Origin: Mucilaginibacter sp.
Lineage (GTDB): Bacteria > Bacteroidota > Bacteroidia > Sphingobacteriales > Sphingobacteriaceae
Direction: 5' to 3'
NCBI GenBank assembly: GCA_031292485.1
Contig: JARLHA010000030.1
Span: 1-38,301, forward strand
Length of the DNA stretch: 38,301 nucleotides
The notes beneath the pieces are model-generated. The model was not told the origin of the DNA and made no database searches. It was given only the letters and a program-made list of their open reading frames with translations. This document shows positions 24,301 to 32,573 of this stretch, piece by piece (position 1 is the first letter of the stretch; every line of letters starts with the position of its first letter). Made by a program: the position numbers and the translations under genes.

Positions 24301-24566
24301 AATAATATGCCGTTGTTTATCACCAAAAATGAAAGTATTGCCGCATATTGACTAAAAGTTGCAAGATATTTGCCCGGGTAAAATGAAAGGCCTAAAGCTA
24401 TCATACAGAGAGTAGTGTTTATTGCCCGCAACCAAACAGGGTCATATGCGTCGTAAAGGCATAAATAATGGAGAGCAGGACTCGCAATAAGCAATCCAAC
24501 CAGCAGTAGCCGGTAAATGGTATTATCGTTTTGTAATATGTATAACAATTTGCTTTTAAACGACAT
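21306..24566 (-). CDS. Membrane hybrid histidine kinase with four PAS-like segments and a receiver
   Basis: The 1086-residue sensor has five to seven hydrophobic segments in residues 15-175 and a short coiled stretch. Four PAS/PAC-like modules follow, each ending in a D-I-T/S motif (SVTDISEQKK, VLQDITETKS, TLQDITDRKL, IGEDITERQK). Then come a HisKA domain with phosphoacceptor His724 in LSIMSHEIRTPMNAVIG, an HATPase with NLVSNAIKF, DTGIGIAPE and GGTGLGLAITKRL, and a C-terminal receiver with Asp1016 in LIIMDLQMPGMDGFEATR and the LTKPF lysine. All phosphotransfer residues are intact. No output response regulator or DNA-binding domain is attached or adjacent, so signalling must go to an unlinked Hpt or regulator. 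The ligand is unknown. Confidence 0.95.
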   Translation of the reverse strand: MSFKSKLLYILQNDNTIYRLLLVGLLIASPALHYLCLYDAYDPVWLRAINTTLCMIALGLSFYPGKYLATFSQYAAILSFLVINNGILLSRNGFSPIYLFSSITIFIALTLFCKKRWEFVTICLLNLLATLVAYFTAPQLNISAVVLVVLLLTFTLIAYVSFLVMMAYNLKFNKAVNHVVELNKSLMVNDEMLRGKRNNLNSLINSLNEIIFEFDENKICLNTWFRKTDDRVIDPTIFIGKKLTDVFGYDKAKKYDDALEQVIKTRQQITIEFNSDFGSGRWFVARLAPVFDPNGNYTFRISASVTDISEQKKYADELKEKEALLLEAQAIAKTGNWWYDHSTKETYWSKSLYNILEIDSIPEDISKYEYYISLIHPDDREKAWQYFSNLTEANESQFEYKLITPNGILKYFRALKGKLVTDENGKPKRSFGVLQDITETKSSEKKIKVSQAELEEAQTIAKIGNWKWDVIMNKLTWSDEINNIFELDPAVVAEQNFMKLLTKYAHPNDRHILKQHLKDLSKITNTSYEYRIITPNGNIKYLSIIVGKLIKREDGVLRKVIGTLQDITDRKLAELESQRTENKYKLVLETIKLPAVSIDSNGDVIFCNKYAAEMLGYEQTEILGLNWISNFVPENSRNDTSELFDNDSFKPQNTNSVICRNGDHRVISWQNTISYDENGQIKEVTGIGEDITERQKKTQELITAKEQAEKSSQFKSEFLSIMSHEIRTPMNAVIGTTNLLLCEDPKPDQLEYLNTLKFSGENLLAIINDILDYNKIEAGKLELNKIPFNIHHLTQKIKKSFYAKATEKELDIELIIDDNIPAQLIGDQVRLGQVLNNLVSNAIKFTHYGKVIIRLDQQQITSKTVQIKFIVTDTGIGIAPENIHIIFDPFEQETQSDTNYGGTGLGLAITKRLIELHKSTISVTSKPGHGTEFTFSIIFEIAPLEEKKDDTASILPPNSTPDLLGMRVLIVDDNKMNIMIASKFLKKWQATPDEAISGLEAIELTKQNNYDLIIMDLQMPGMDGFEATRIIKRSNPQIPILALTADAMPETHSKAFAAGMCDYLTKPFVPNVLFEKVARYYVAVEG

Positions 24567-24818
24567 ACTTATTCAGTTCTTAATAAATCATCAATTAGTT
24601 AAACCAAAATTGTTTGAATTTTGCGGGTTCCAAAAAATGGAAACTTGCTGCAAAAAATAGCGAAAACAATAATATATCAATCATTCACAGGTGGTTTCCC
24701 GCCTTTATATCGTCCGCAATTATCGGTTAGTTTTGATATTGTTACTTATGAATAATATCACCACTAAAATTTTACAAATTGTAGCTTTTATAACCGGGCA
24801 TTAATACGCAGATTTATT

Positions 24819-24826
24819 TACATTTG
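24819..24826 (+). promoter_or_regulatory. Bacteroidota -7 box for citrate synthase
   Basis: TACATTTG (TAnnTTTG) lies 21 nt upstream of the gltA ATG, giving a leader of about 15 nt. No good -33 element is seen. Confidence 0.5.
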
Positions 24827-24847
24827 TTGCAGATTAAAAATATTCCT

Positions 24848-26134
24848 ATGTCGGAGAGTGCACAATTAAAAATTGGCGATAAAACGTATGACCTGCCCGT
24901 TATTGAGGGTACAGAAGGTGAAAAAGCGATTGATATTTCAAAATTAAGGGATCAGTCGGGGTATGTTACCCTGGATATTGGCTACAAAAACACAGGGGCC
25001 ACAAAAAGTGCAATTACTTTTTTAGATGGGGAATTGGGCATACTTAAATATCGCGGTTACCCTATTGAACAGCTTGCCGAGAAATCGAGCTTTATTGAGG
25101 TAGCTTACCTGCTGATTTATGGCGAATTGCCTACTGAACAGCAATTGAAAGATTTCCAGTATGAAATAAGCCGGTATACCCTTGTGCATGAGGATATGAA
25201 GAAGTTTTTCGACGGCTTCCCGTCAAAATCTCATCCGATGGGCCAGCTTTCATCATTGGTTTGCGCGCTGTCCGCTTTTTATCCTGAATCGTTAAAACCT
25301 GTTCAAACCGAGGAAGAGGTTCATTTAAGCATCATAAAAGTGCTGGCAAAAATGGCCACGCTGGTTTCATGGATCTACAAAAAGTCGTTAGGGCACCCTG
25401 TTATTTACCCGCGCAATAAATATGATTATGTAACCAATTTCCTGTACATGACTTTTGGGCAGCGTACCGAAGAAATTGAGATTGACCCGGTAGTGGTAAG
25501 CGCAATGAACACCTTGCTGATATTGCATGCCGACCACGAGCAAAATTGTTCCACTTCCACGGTTCGCATTGTTGGTTCGTCCGAATCGAATATCTATGCG
25601 TCCGTGTCGGCGGGTATTTCTGCATTATGGGGCCCGCTGCACGGCGGCGCCAACCAGGCTGTAATTGAAATGCTTGAAAAAATAAAAGAGGATGGGGGAG
25701 ATACCGACAAATGGATTGCCAAAGCAAAAGATAAAAACGATCCTTTCCGCCTGATGGGTTTTGGTCACCGGGTTTATAAAAATTTCGACCCGCGGGCGAA
25801 GATCATAAAAAAAGCCTGCGACGATATCCTTGAAAAATTAGGCATTGACGATGAAGTATTGGATATAGCCAAAAAACTGGAAGAGGTAGCCCTAAAGGAC
25901 CCTTATTTTGTTGAACGGAAATTGTACCCTAATGTCGATTTCTACTCAGGCATTATATATAGGGCACTGGGTTTCCCTACAGATATGTTTACCGTTTTGT
26001 TTGCCCTTGGACGTTTACCTGGCTGGATAGCACAATGGAAAGAAATGAAAGACAACAAGGAGCCAATTGGCCGTCCGCGCCAGATCTATACCGGCGCTAC
26101 GAACAGAGATTATGTGGAGATACAAGACAGGTAG
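24848..26134 (+). CDS. gltA: Citrate synthase (type II)
   Basis: This enzyme condenses oxaloacetate with acetyl-CoA at the entry of the TCA cycle. The 428-residue protein has the N-terminal beta region of the long Gram-negative form (SAQLKIGDKTYDLPVIEGTEG), then LTFLDGE-like AITFLDGELGILKYRGYPIEQLAE. The catalytic His residues are in LHADHEQNCSTSTVR and GPLHGGANQAV, and the catalytic Asp is in MGFGHRVYKNFDPRAK. The C-terminal PNVDFYSGIIYRALGFPTDMFTVLFALGRLPGW is typical. ATG 24848 is favoured over an in-frame TTG at 24824 that overlaps the -7 box. It is monocistronic, with a TTCATAGTT word array from its stop and a terminator about 90 nt on. Confidence 0.98.
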   Translation: MSESAQLKIGDKTYDLPVIEGTEGEKAIDISKLRDQSGYVTLDIGYKNTGATKSAITFLDGELGILKYRGYPIEQLAEKSSFIEVAYLLIYGELPTEQQLKDFQYEISRYTLVHEDMKKFFDGFPSKSHPMGQLSSLVCALSAFYPESLKPVQTEEEVHLSIIKVLAKMATLVSWIYKKSLGHPVIYPRNKYDYVTNFLYMTFGQRTEEIEIDPVVVSAMNTLLILHADHEQNCSTSTVRIVGSSESNIYASVSAGISALWGPLHGGANQAVIEMLEKIKEDGGDTDKWIAKAKDKNDPFRLMGFGHRVYKNFDPRAKIIKKACDDILEKLGIDDEVLDIAKKLEEVALKDPYFVERKLYPNVDFYSGIIYRALGFPTDMFTVLFALGRLPGWIAQWKEMKDNKEPIGRPRQIYTGATNRDYVEIQDR

Positions 26135-26171
26135 GCTTTAGTTCATAGTTGATGGTTCATAGTTCATGGTA
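26132..26171. repeat. TTCATAGTT word array at the gltA stop codon
   Basis: From the stop TAG the sequence continues GCTTTAGTTCATAGTTGATG and then GTTCATAGTTCATGG: three near-tandem copies of an AGTTCATAG word. It behaves like the other stop-anchored arrays but uses a different word. Confidence 0.6.
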
Positions 26172-26221
26172 GGGGCGTGGCAGCAAAGGTTGAATAGCCA
26201 TGTATATTGAGCATAAGAAAT

Positions 26222-26260
26222 AAAAAAAATCCGGAGTCGTAGAGGCTTCGGAATTTTTTT
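26222..26260 (+). terminator. Terminator after citrate synthase
   Basis: AAAAAAATCCGGAGTC and GGCTTCGGAATTTTTTT pair around a 5-nt loop with two imperfect positions. A-run and T-run on both sides make it potentially bidirectional. Confidence 0.75.
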
Positions 26261-26337
26261 GTTTAATGGCACGGCTGTTCATTTGTTTAAGCCAGCAGCC
26301 CTTCAATGGCAGGCATAATTGCCCCTTAAAAACCATT

Positions 26338-26370
26338 AAAAAGCCCGCTGGTTTTCACCAGGCGGGCTTT
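26338..26370 (-). terminator. Terminator of the susCDE-like operon
   Basis: On the minus strand AAAGCCCGCCTGGT and ACCAGCGGGCTTTTT form a GC-rich stem with a single bulged base and a TTTC loop, ending in T5, 28 nt after the SusE-like stop. Confidence 0.85.
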
Positions 26371-26397
26371 CAAATCAATCAACTCTGTATGTTACTC

Positions 26398-27441
26398 TTA
26401 TTGTTTTACCAATGTATAAGTATTGGCAACCGGATCTAAGGTGATCAGGTAATTAGCACCGCCAGCACCTGTGGATGGTATCGTTATATTAGATCCACCA
26501 GATGTGAGCGTTCCACCGCTGCCGCCTAAATTAACAGCCCATGCGTTATTAAACCGGAATTTAATAGCGTTTGTGCCATCACTTACCAATTTGGCAGTTA
26601 CGTACCATGTATTATTAGTGGAATCGAAAAGCATGTCGGTGTCAGTTCCCCAACCACCTGGCGTAGCGTCACCAATAATACTCCATTGAGGAGTATATGT
26701 GATTGTATTGGTAGTTAAATTTACCCCAACCAAAAAGCCACCATCAGCAGGAGCGGTTAAGTTGCCGCCTGTTGAGCTTAACGTGCCTGCGGTAGCACCG
26801 GCGCCATAGTTTGTGCCATTCCAATCTGCCTCTGATGTTATCTTAAACGATAGGTCTGTGCCTGTAAAATTAATGATACCTGAATAAATATTATTATCTG
26901 TAGGGGATGTCAACTGACCTGCAGTTGATGGCGACCATCCCTGGTATGCGCCAGGTACCCACAGGTAAGTAATAAGATTAAACGGTGTAACCGACAGGGC
27001 AACTACATTTGAATAAACAGGTGTGACACTTGTTGAAATTGTATGAGCAACGCGTACATTTACCGTTGATGTTACACCGGCAACTAAGTTAAGCTTTAAC
27101 AAGAGCGCATTAAAAACACCTGTTGAATAACCCTGATTGTAAACTTTATTACTCAATGTTACCGATGCTGGGTTGGCCCAATTGTCATTAGCGGCATCAA
27201 TTTGTAATGTATTGGTTACGGCCGCACTGAAGCCGTAATTAGCGGCAGTAAAGCCAAAATTGATGATACTTGTGGTGTCGTACAATTTGGTTTTATCAAG
27301 CACCAAAGTTGTTACCGATGCCGTTAGGGTTCCCGCCTTTCCTCCGTTTGAAGTTACCAGCGTTCCGTCCTTTTTACAGGCTGAAAGCATTAGCAGCCCG
27401 ATGCTGCTTAATGCGATGAATTTGCTTAGAACTTTTTTCAT
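26398..27441 (-). CDS. SusE/SusF-like outer-membrane glycan-binding lipoprotein
   Basis: The 347-residue protein has a lipoprotein signal (MKKVLSKFIALSSIGLLMLSACKKD, acylated Cys22) followed by SusE-type immunoglobulin-like strands (residues about 35-155) beginning LTASVTTLVLDKTKLYDTTSIINFGFTAANYGFSA. Two carbohydrate-binding-like modules follow. Both contain a W-x-x-G/P start (YLWVPGAYQGWSPSTAGQL; WSIIGDATPGGWGTDTDMLFD) and the SFKIT/IKFRFNNAWAVNLGG strand typical of starch-binding SusE/F repeats. It should sit on the cell surface, holding an oligosaccharide near the SusCD transporter. It is last in a susC-susD-susE order, 55 nt after susD, with a hairpin between. The glycan cannot be named from sequence. 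Confidence 0.88.
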   Translation of the reverse strand: MKKVLSKFIALSSIGLLMLSACKKDGTLVTSNGGKAGTLTASVTTLVLDKTKLYDTTSIINFGFTAANYGFSAAVTNTLQIDAANDNWANPASVTLSNKVYNQGYSTGVFNALLLKLNLVAGVTSTVNVRVAHTISTSVTPVYSNVVALSVTPFNLITYLWVPGAYQGWSPSTAGQLTSPTDNNIYSGIINFTGTDLSFKITSEADWNGTNYGAGATAGTLSSTGGNLTAPADGGFLVGVNLTTNTITYTPQWSIIGDATPGGWGTDTDMLFDSTNNTWYVTAKLVSDGTNAIKFRFNNAWAVNLGGSGGTLTSGGSNITIPSTGAGGANYLITLDPVANTYTLVKQ

Positions 27442-27488
27442 GTTAATATTTTTTACTGTAATTAAAACGTAAATACGATCTATTAGGT

Positions 27489-27508
27489 CCCGGCAATTAA
27501 TAGCCGGG
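27489..27508 (-). promoter_or_regulatory. Hairpin at the susD stop codon / susD-susE junction
   Basis: On the minus strand CCCGGC and GCCGGG pair around TATTAATT, which includes the susD stop TAA. No T-run follows, so it is more likely an mRNA processing/stability element or attenuator than a terminator, giving differential susD/susE expression. Confidence 0.45.
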
Positions 27509-29119
27509 GTTTTGTTTTAAGTTTGGATTCGCTGCCCTGTCTTGGTCTGGAATAGGGTACAGGTTGCGATAGTCACCAACGCCTGCACCGGTTTTTACAC
27601 CGCCTTTAAACGGCCATACGGAACGTGAATCTGAAGTTACCGCAGTGAAAATACCGTAACGGATCAAATCTGTACGGCGGAAGCCTTCCCAGTATAATTC
27701 GCGGCCTCTTTCATCAAGGATAAAGCTAAGGGTTAACTGGTCTGCGGTGATATTACCACTTGGGCCGCCGTATGCCCTTGCACGGATTTTATTGATATAG
27801 GTAAGCGCAGTTGCCTTGTCGCCGTTAGTGCCGCCACGTAAAACAGCTTCAGCATAGTTAAGGTAAACTTCAGATAAGCGGATCAAAGGTTCGTCAACAT
27901 CTGAAAAACTGGAGCTTGAACCCTGTGCGCCGGTACTGGTAACGTTTCTCCACTTGGTAACCGCATAACCATCGGTAAAGCTGGTTACATCGTTGATGGC
28001 AAGATTTTGGCCCTGTGTCCAGAATTCGGCACGGGTATCAGGGTTGCCATTATTAGGGAACGTGGTGCTTGTGTTGGCAGGGAAAAGGTTAACCAGATTG
28101 CTGGTTGTACGTACACCACCCCAGCCGCCGCTGATACCGAAATCAACTGATGGCATTGAGCCGCCAACTGGTGCGTGGGTCATAAAGGTTGTACCGCCAT
28201 ACCCTTGTGTATTAGCGCCGTCATACTCAATGGTGAATATATTTTCGCTGGTATTCAGGTTGTTATCAGCCAGGAACAAGTTGTCATATTTAGGGATCAA
28301 CGCGTACCCTGCGCCGATAGCTTTGCTGGCATAAGTGATCGCGTCGTTATATCTTGCTGTACCGGTATAAACCTGTGCATTTAGATAGATCCGTGATAAT
28401 AAGGCCCAAACTGCTCCCTGGTCTGCACGGCCATATTGATTTTTCATCGGGGCCACCATCAATGGATCGATAGCTTTCAGTTCGCTTTCTACATAAGCAA
28501 ACAGCGCAGTACGGGTTGTTTGTGGCGGAACGATAGAGCCTACCGCGTTTGCATCTGTAACAAATGGCGGCTGGGCAAAAAGGTCCATCAATACCGAGTA
28601 TTGATAAGCTCTTAAAAAACGGGCTTCTGCACGAAAATAACGGATGTTGGTAGCATCAGCACCGGTAATTCCGTGACTTGCTAAGTTTGCATCGCTGGTT
28701 TGACGGATAAAATCGTTGGCCAGCGTGATTTGGTACATACTGCGATAGTATAAACCGGTGATGATTAAGTTAGATGAAGACCAGCTCATCTGGTGAAAGT
28801 CCGGCACACCGGGGTCACCCCAACCAATAACTGCCTCGTCGGTTGGCAGCTCCTGTGCATACCAAAGCAGGCGGAAGAAGTCAGAGGTACCTTCGTCGAT
28901 CCCTGCAATGTCTCCTGCACCTGCAGGGCCTGAATTGCCGGTTAGTGCGAATGCACCGTAAACTTTTGCGGCTGCTTCAACGATACTTTTCGGATCGCTG
29001 TAAACCTGCTGCGAGGATACCTGGTAGTTTGGTGTAAGAATCTTATTCTTATCACACGAAATCAGTCCGCCCGTTAAAATGGCGAGGACTAATAAGATTT
29101 TGAATGAATTCCTTTTCAT
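27497..29119 (-). CDS. SusD/RagB-type outer-membrane nutrient-binding lipoprotein
   Basis: The 540-residue protein has a lipoprotein signal (MKRNSFKILLVLAILTGGLISCDKN, Cys22). The helical SusD scaffold carries TPR-like segments such as ATNIRYFRAEARFLRAYQYSVLMDLFAQPPFV, ALWALLSRIYLNAQVYTG-like repeats and YNDAITYASKAIGAGY. The C-terminal RagB/SusD domain has LIRLSEVYLNYAEAVLRGG, ATALTYINKIRARAYGG, FILDERGRELYWEGFRRTDLIRYG and YPIPDQDRAANPNLKQNPGY, a hallmark ending. SusD proteins form the lid of the SusC porin and capture the oligosaccharide. It lies 33 nt downstream of susC and should be strictly cotranscribed. Confidence 0.97.
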   Translation of the reverse strand: MKRNSFKILLVLAILTGGLISCDKNKILTPNYQVSSQQVYSDPKSIVEAAAKVYGAFALTGNSGPAGAGDIAGIDEGTSDFFRLLWYAQELPTDEAVIGWGDPGVPDFHQMSWSSSNLIITGLYYRSMYQITLANDFIRQTSDANLASHGITGADATNIRYFRAEARFLRAYQYSVLMDLFAQPPFVTDANAVGSIVPPQTTRTALFAYVESELKAIDPLMVAPMKNQYGRADQGAVWALLSRIYLNAQVYTGTARYNDAITYASKAIGAGYALIPKYDNLFLADNNLNTSENIFTIEYDGANTQGYGGTTFMTHAPVGGSMPSVDFGISGGWGGVRTTSNLVNLFPANTSTTFPNNGNPDTRAEFWTQGQNLAINDVTSFTDGYAVTKWRNVTSTGAQGSSSSFSDVDEPLIRLSEVYLNYAEAVLRGGTNGDKATALTYINKIRARAYGGPSGNITADQLTLSFILDERGRELYWEGFRRTDLIRYGIFTAVTSDSRSVWPFKGGVKTGAGVGDYRNLYPIPDQDRAANPNLKQNPGY

Positions 29120-29152
29120 ATATATTTCTTTAAATAATGATCAGTTTCTAAA

Positions 29153-32100
29153 TTATCTTACACTTAGATTTAAACCAATTGAATAGGTCCTTGGGCGGGG
29201 ATAAAAATTATTATCAATACCGCCACCGCCAGAGCCAACATAGCCCAGTTCCGGATCTACTCCTTTATAATCGGTAATAATGAATGCGTTCTGCACGTTG
29301 AAACTAACCTTAAAGGCGCTTACCCAGCTGGCAAAGCTTCCGAAATTGTAACCTAAGTGGATGTTATCCATTCTCAGGAATGACCCGTTCTGTATATAAT
29401 AGTCAGAAAGCAGGTCGTTGCTTCCGTTACCGGTTAAACCACTGGTTAAAACATCTGTTGAGCCATTGTTAAGGATGCCAAGCGGATTCATGATATTACG
29501 CTGGATACCTGTGGATGAGGCTACGTTATTGTAAATATAGTTACCCAGGTTGGCACGTGCAACAAACCCAAGGTTCCATTTGTGGTAATTAAAATCAGAG
29601 CTAAAGCCAAAAATTTGTTTTGGATCAGGACTGTGATCATGGTAAAGGTCCTGGTTGTTGATGATGCCATCATGGTTTCTGTCAACAAAAACGCCGTCAA
29701 GTGGTTTGCCGTTAGCCCCATATACCTGCTGGTAAACAAAGAATGTATTGCGTGCATAGCCTGGCTGATCAATTTCAATGTTGTTACCGGTACCACCAGA
29801 AACGCCGCCCACTGCCTGGCCCGGATAGTTAGGGTTGGCGATAGCGGTTAAATTAGTGATTTTGTTGTGGTTAAAGCTCACATTGAAATTAGCCGTCCAG
29901 TTGATATCTTTTTGAGCGATAATTTTACCGGTGATGCCTAATTCCAAACCGTCATTCTCCATATTACCTACGTTACCAATAATCGTGTTGCTAAAGTTGG
30001 TACCCGCAGATTGTGTGATGTTTTCGAGCAGGTTTTTGGTTTTGTTATAGTAATAATCAATGGTACCGGTAATGCGGTCCTGCAGGAAGCCATAATCTAA
30101 ACCAACGTTGGTAGAAGCTGTTGTTTCCCAGGTTCTACCAGGGAAATAAGCACCCGGACGATACATTTGATAGTAAGTGCCGCCGAATGGATATTGGGCT
30201 GTACTGTTACTTAAGCTGTATTGTGCCAGATAATCATAATCGCCAACCCCTTCCTGGTTACCAGTTATGCCATACTCTAACCTCAGTTTCAGGTTCGAAA
30301 GTACATTGTTCCCTTTAAGGAAGTCTTCATTGCTGATCCTCCATGCCAAAGCAACCGAAGGGAAAATACCTGTACGTGAACTCGGTGCAAATTTTGTTGA
30401 GTTGTCGTCACGAACGGAGGCTGTTAAATAGTATTTTTCATCATAGTTATATATTAACCTTCCATAAAAAGAGGTCATTATATTTTCATTGATGTAAAAC
30501 GGATAAGTAGCGGCTGAACGGGGGTCAATTGATCCGTCAGCAAATTTGGTAGTCGTATTACCAGCAAAAAAGTTATCGTAGTCGGTCTTTTTGAAATCCT
30601 GTATGGAGTAACCTGCAATCAGGTTAAAAGTGCTTTTAATGCTTTTTACGTTTTTATTGTAGCTTAAATAGCCTTCGAAAAGTTTGTTTTCATAGACAGA
30701 TTTGTATTGGCTGTCACTTCCGCTGTGGTAAACGCCATTGGCATCTTTATAACTGTCAAGGTTAGTAGCTGCGTCGGCCGGGATATTATCGAAGCCGGAA
30801 CCGCGTGAACCATCATAAGACAGGTTAACGTTGGCATGCAAATCAGGGAAGAAATGCAATTTATAATCTAAAGCTAAACTGGCAATTGCCCTGTATACAG
30901 TACTTTCGTTGTCATTTTGTTCCAGCACACCCAGTGGGTTAAGCGGTGCAAGTGACTTAAGGCCACTTGGCGTGTTTGCTGCGTCAGTCCATTGCCAGTA
31001 GCCACCATAAGGGGTGTATTGTGAACCGCTGCCATAAACTGGCACAGTAGGGTTAAAATCTACCGCATCGCTAATCACGCCGCCTTCATTGGCAAACCTT
31101 TGTTTTACCTGGGCACCTTTAAAGTTAAAATTGATCTTTAAATGGTCGGTAAATAAACTTGGGCTTAAGTTGATGGAGCCGGTATACCTGCTCATAGATG
31201 TTGTTTTTAAGATACCATTGTCATCAGTATAACCAACCGATACGCGGTAAGGTAATTTACCTGTGGTACCCGAAATACTTAAGTTGTTATCCGTGCTGAT
31301 TGATGTTTGGTAGATCTGTTTTTGCCAGTCGGTGCTTGCAGTGCCCAATAAGGCCTTATAAGTGCCTCCCGAAGTTGCATCGTTTGCATTTACATAGTCG
31401 CGAAACTGTTGTGCGGATAGTACAGGTGCTTCTTTGGGTAAAGTAGCGTCAGAAACCTGGGTGCTGAAATTAATTACAGGTTTGCCTGATTGTCCTTTTT
31501 TGGTAGTGATAATGATAACGCCATTTGAAGCCCTGTTACCATAAATCGCGGCAGCAGAAGCATCTTTTAAAACTGTAAAAGATTCAATATCATTAGGGTT
31601 AATCATATCCAGCGGGTTTGCAGCTCCGGCTATACCATCAGGTGCCAGTGGAACGCCGTCGATAACGATCAGCGGATCATTGCCGCCATTAATAGATGCA
31701 CCGCCACGAATGGTAATGGTGCTGCCTGCACCAGGTGCTCCGCTGTTGGATGTAATAGATACACCAGCAACTTTTCCCTGGATCAGTTGCTCTGGCGTGG
31801 TAATCGCACCACCGGCAAAATCTTTAGCAGTAACGGTAGCTACAGATCCGGTGATGTCTTTGCTTTTTACTGTACCATAACCAATAACCACTACCTCATT
31901 AAGGCTGGTATTGTCTGGCAGTAAAGCAAAATTAACGGTAACTACCGAGCCCTCAATAGTTACTGTTTTCTTTGAAGCCACATAACCTAAAAATTTTGCG
32001 GTAACTGTATAAGTTCTGGCTTTAAGATGGGTGATAGTGAAACCACCATTTACATCGGTACTTGCACCAACGGTTGTACCATCGATGGTTACGGACGATC

Positions 32101-32227
32101 CCGGGAGGGGTTGATTTCTTTCATCAACAACCTTTCCTGTAATTCCTCCGGTTTGAGCAAATGCCATAAATGACATTGTGACAAGCACAAACAGAAGTAC
32201 ATACTTTTTGAAGTAATTTTTTCTCAT
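29153..32227 (-). CDS. SusC/RagA-type TonB-dependent outer-membrane transporter
   Basis: The 1024-residue transporter has a Sec signal (KKYVLLFVLVTMSFMAFAQ) and an N-terminal carboxypeptidase-regulatory-like domain (residues about 25-105: GGITGKVVDERNQPLPGSSVTIDG, GGFTITHLKARTYTVTAKFLGY). The TonB box and plug follow, with the SusC signature EVVVIGYGTVKSKDITGSVATV and GGASINGGNDPLIVIDGVPL. A roughly 800-residue beta-barrel ends in aromatic-rich strands and YSIGLNLSVR. It is energised by TonB-ExbBD from the inner membrane. There is no N-terminal STN domain, so it is not expected to signal directly to an anti-sigma factor. It heads the susCDE-like operon, divergent from an esterase gene across a 346-nt regulatory spacer. 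Confidence 0.97.
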   Translation of the reverse strand: MRKNYFKKYVLLFVLVTMSFMAFAQTGGITGKVVDERNQPLPGSSVTIDGTTVGASTDVNGGFTITHLKARTYTVTAKFLGYVASKKTVTIEGSVVTVNFALLPDNTSLNEVVVIGYGTVKSKDITGSVATVTAKDFAGGAITTPEQLIQGKVAGVSITSNSGAPGAGSTITIRGGASINGGNDPLIVIDGVPLAPDGIAGAANPLDMINPNDIESFTVLKDASAAAIYGNRASNGVIIITTKKGQSGKPVINFSTQVSDATLPKEAPVLSAQQFRDYVNANDATSGGTYKALLGTASTDWQKQIYQTSISTDNNLSISGTTGKLPYRVSVGYTDDNGILKTTSMSRYTGSINLSPSLFTDHLKINFNFKGAQVKQRFANEGGVISDAVDFNPTVPVYGSGSQYTPYGGYWQWTDAANTPSGLKSLAPLNPLGVLEQNDNESTVYRAIASLALDYKLHFFPDLHANVNLSYDGSRGSGFDNIPADAATNLDSYKDANGVYHSGSDSQYKSVYENKLFEGYLSYNKNVKSIKSTFNLIAGYSIQDFKKTDYDNFFAGNTTTKFADGSIDPRSAATYPFYINENIMTSFYGRLIYNYDEKYYLTASVRDDNSTKFAPSSRTGIFPSVALAWRISNEDFLKGNNVLSNLKLRLEYGITGNQEGVGDYDYLAQYSLSNSTAQYPFGGTYYQMYRPGAYFPGRTWETTASTNVGLDYGFLQDRITGTIDYYYNKTKNLLENITQSAGTNFSNTIIGNVGNMENDGLELGITGKIIAQKDINWTANFNVSFNHNKITNLTAIANPNYPGQAVGGVSGGTGNNIEIDQPGYARNTFFVYQQVYGANGKPLDGVFVDRNHDGIINNQDLYHDHSPDPKQIFGFSSDFNYHKWNLGFVARANLGNYIYNNVASSTGIQRNIMNPLGILNNGSTDVLTSGLTGNGSNDLLSDYYIQNGSFLRMDNIHLGYNFGSFASWVSAFKVSFNVQNAFIITDYKGVDPELGYVGSGGGGIDNNFYPRPRTYSIGLNLSVR

Positions 32228-32528
32228 ATACTTTTTTTTTTGTAAATTAATTGGGGCCTTTTAAGCCTTATACAATTGGTTTATTATTTTTGCTGCAACA
32301 GCATGTGCCTAATTTACACTTAGGTTTAATAAATGCAAATATTATATAAAAGATAATTTTGGGGGTAAAAAATTGCTCTAATTTAACTTTAAAGAAATAT
32401 AAAAACAGGTTGTTTTATTTAACAATTTTTTAAAAAAAAAGCCTTTTATTTAGGAAATTATGGAGTTTTATTTTGACATTAGTGTGAAAAATACACAATT
32501 GCTAATTTTACTTGCAGGCAACCCATTT

Positions 32529-32544
32529 CCGGGAACGTTCCCGG
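32529..32544. promoter_or_regulatory. Perfect palindrome, LacI-family operator candidate
   Basis: CCGGGAACGTTCCCGG is a perfect 16-bp palindrome with the central CpG and GGAAC/GTTCC half-sites characteristic of LacI/GalR-family operators. It ends 29 nt upstream of the esterase ATG and lies about 300 nt from the divergent susC start. The rest of the 346-nt spacer (32228-32573) is AT-rich with only a weak CCTAA...TTAGG dyad at 32308-32324. No LacI-type gene is in the window. Confidence 0.65.
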
Positions 32545-32573
32545 AGAAATAACTGTTATTAAGACATTTTATA

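Noticed and set aside
24824..24847. TTG start for citrate synthase
   Set aside because: The TTG is inside the TACATTTG -7 box. ATG 24848 matches the family N-terminus.
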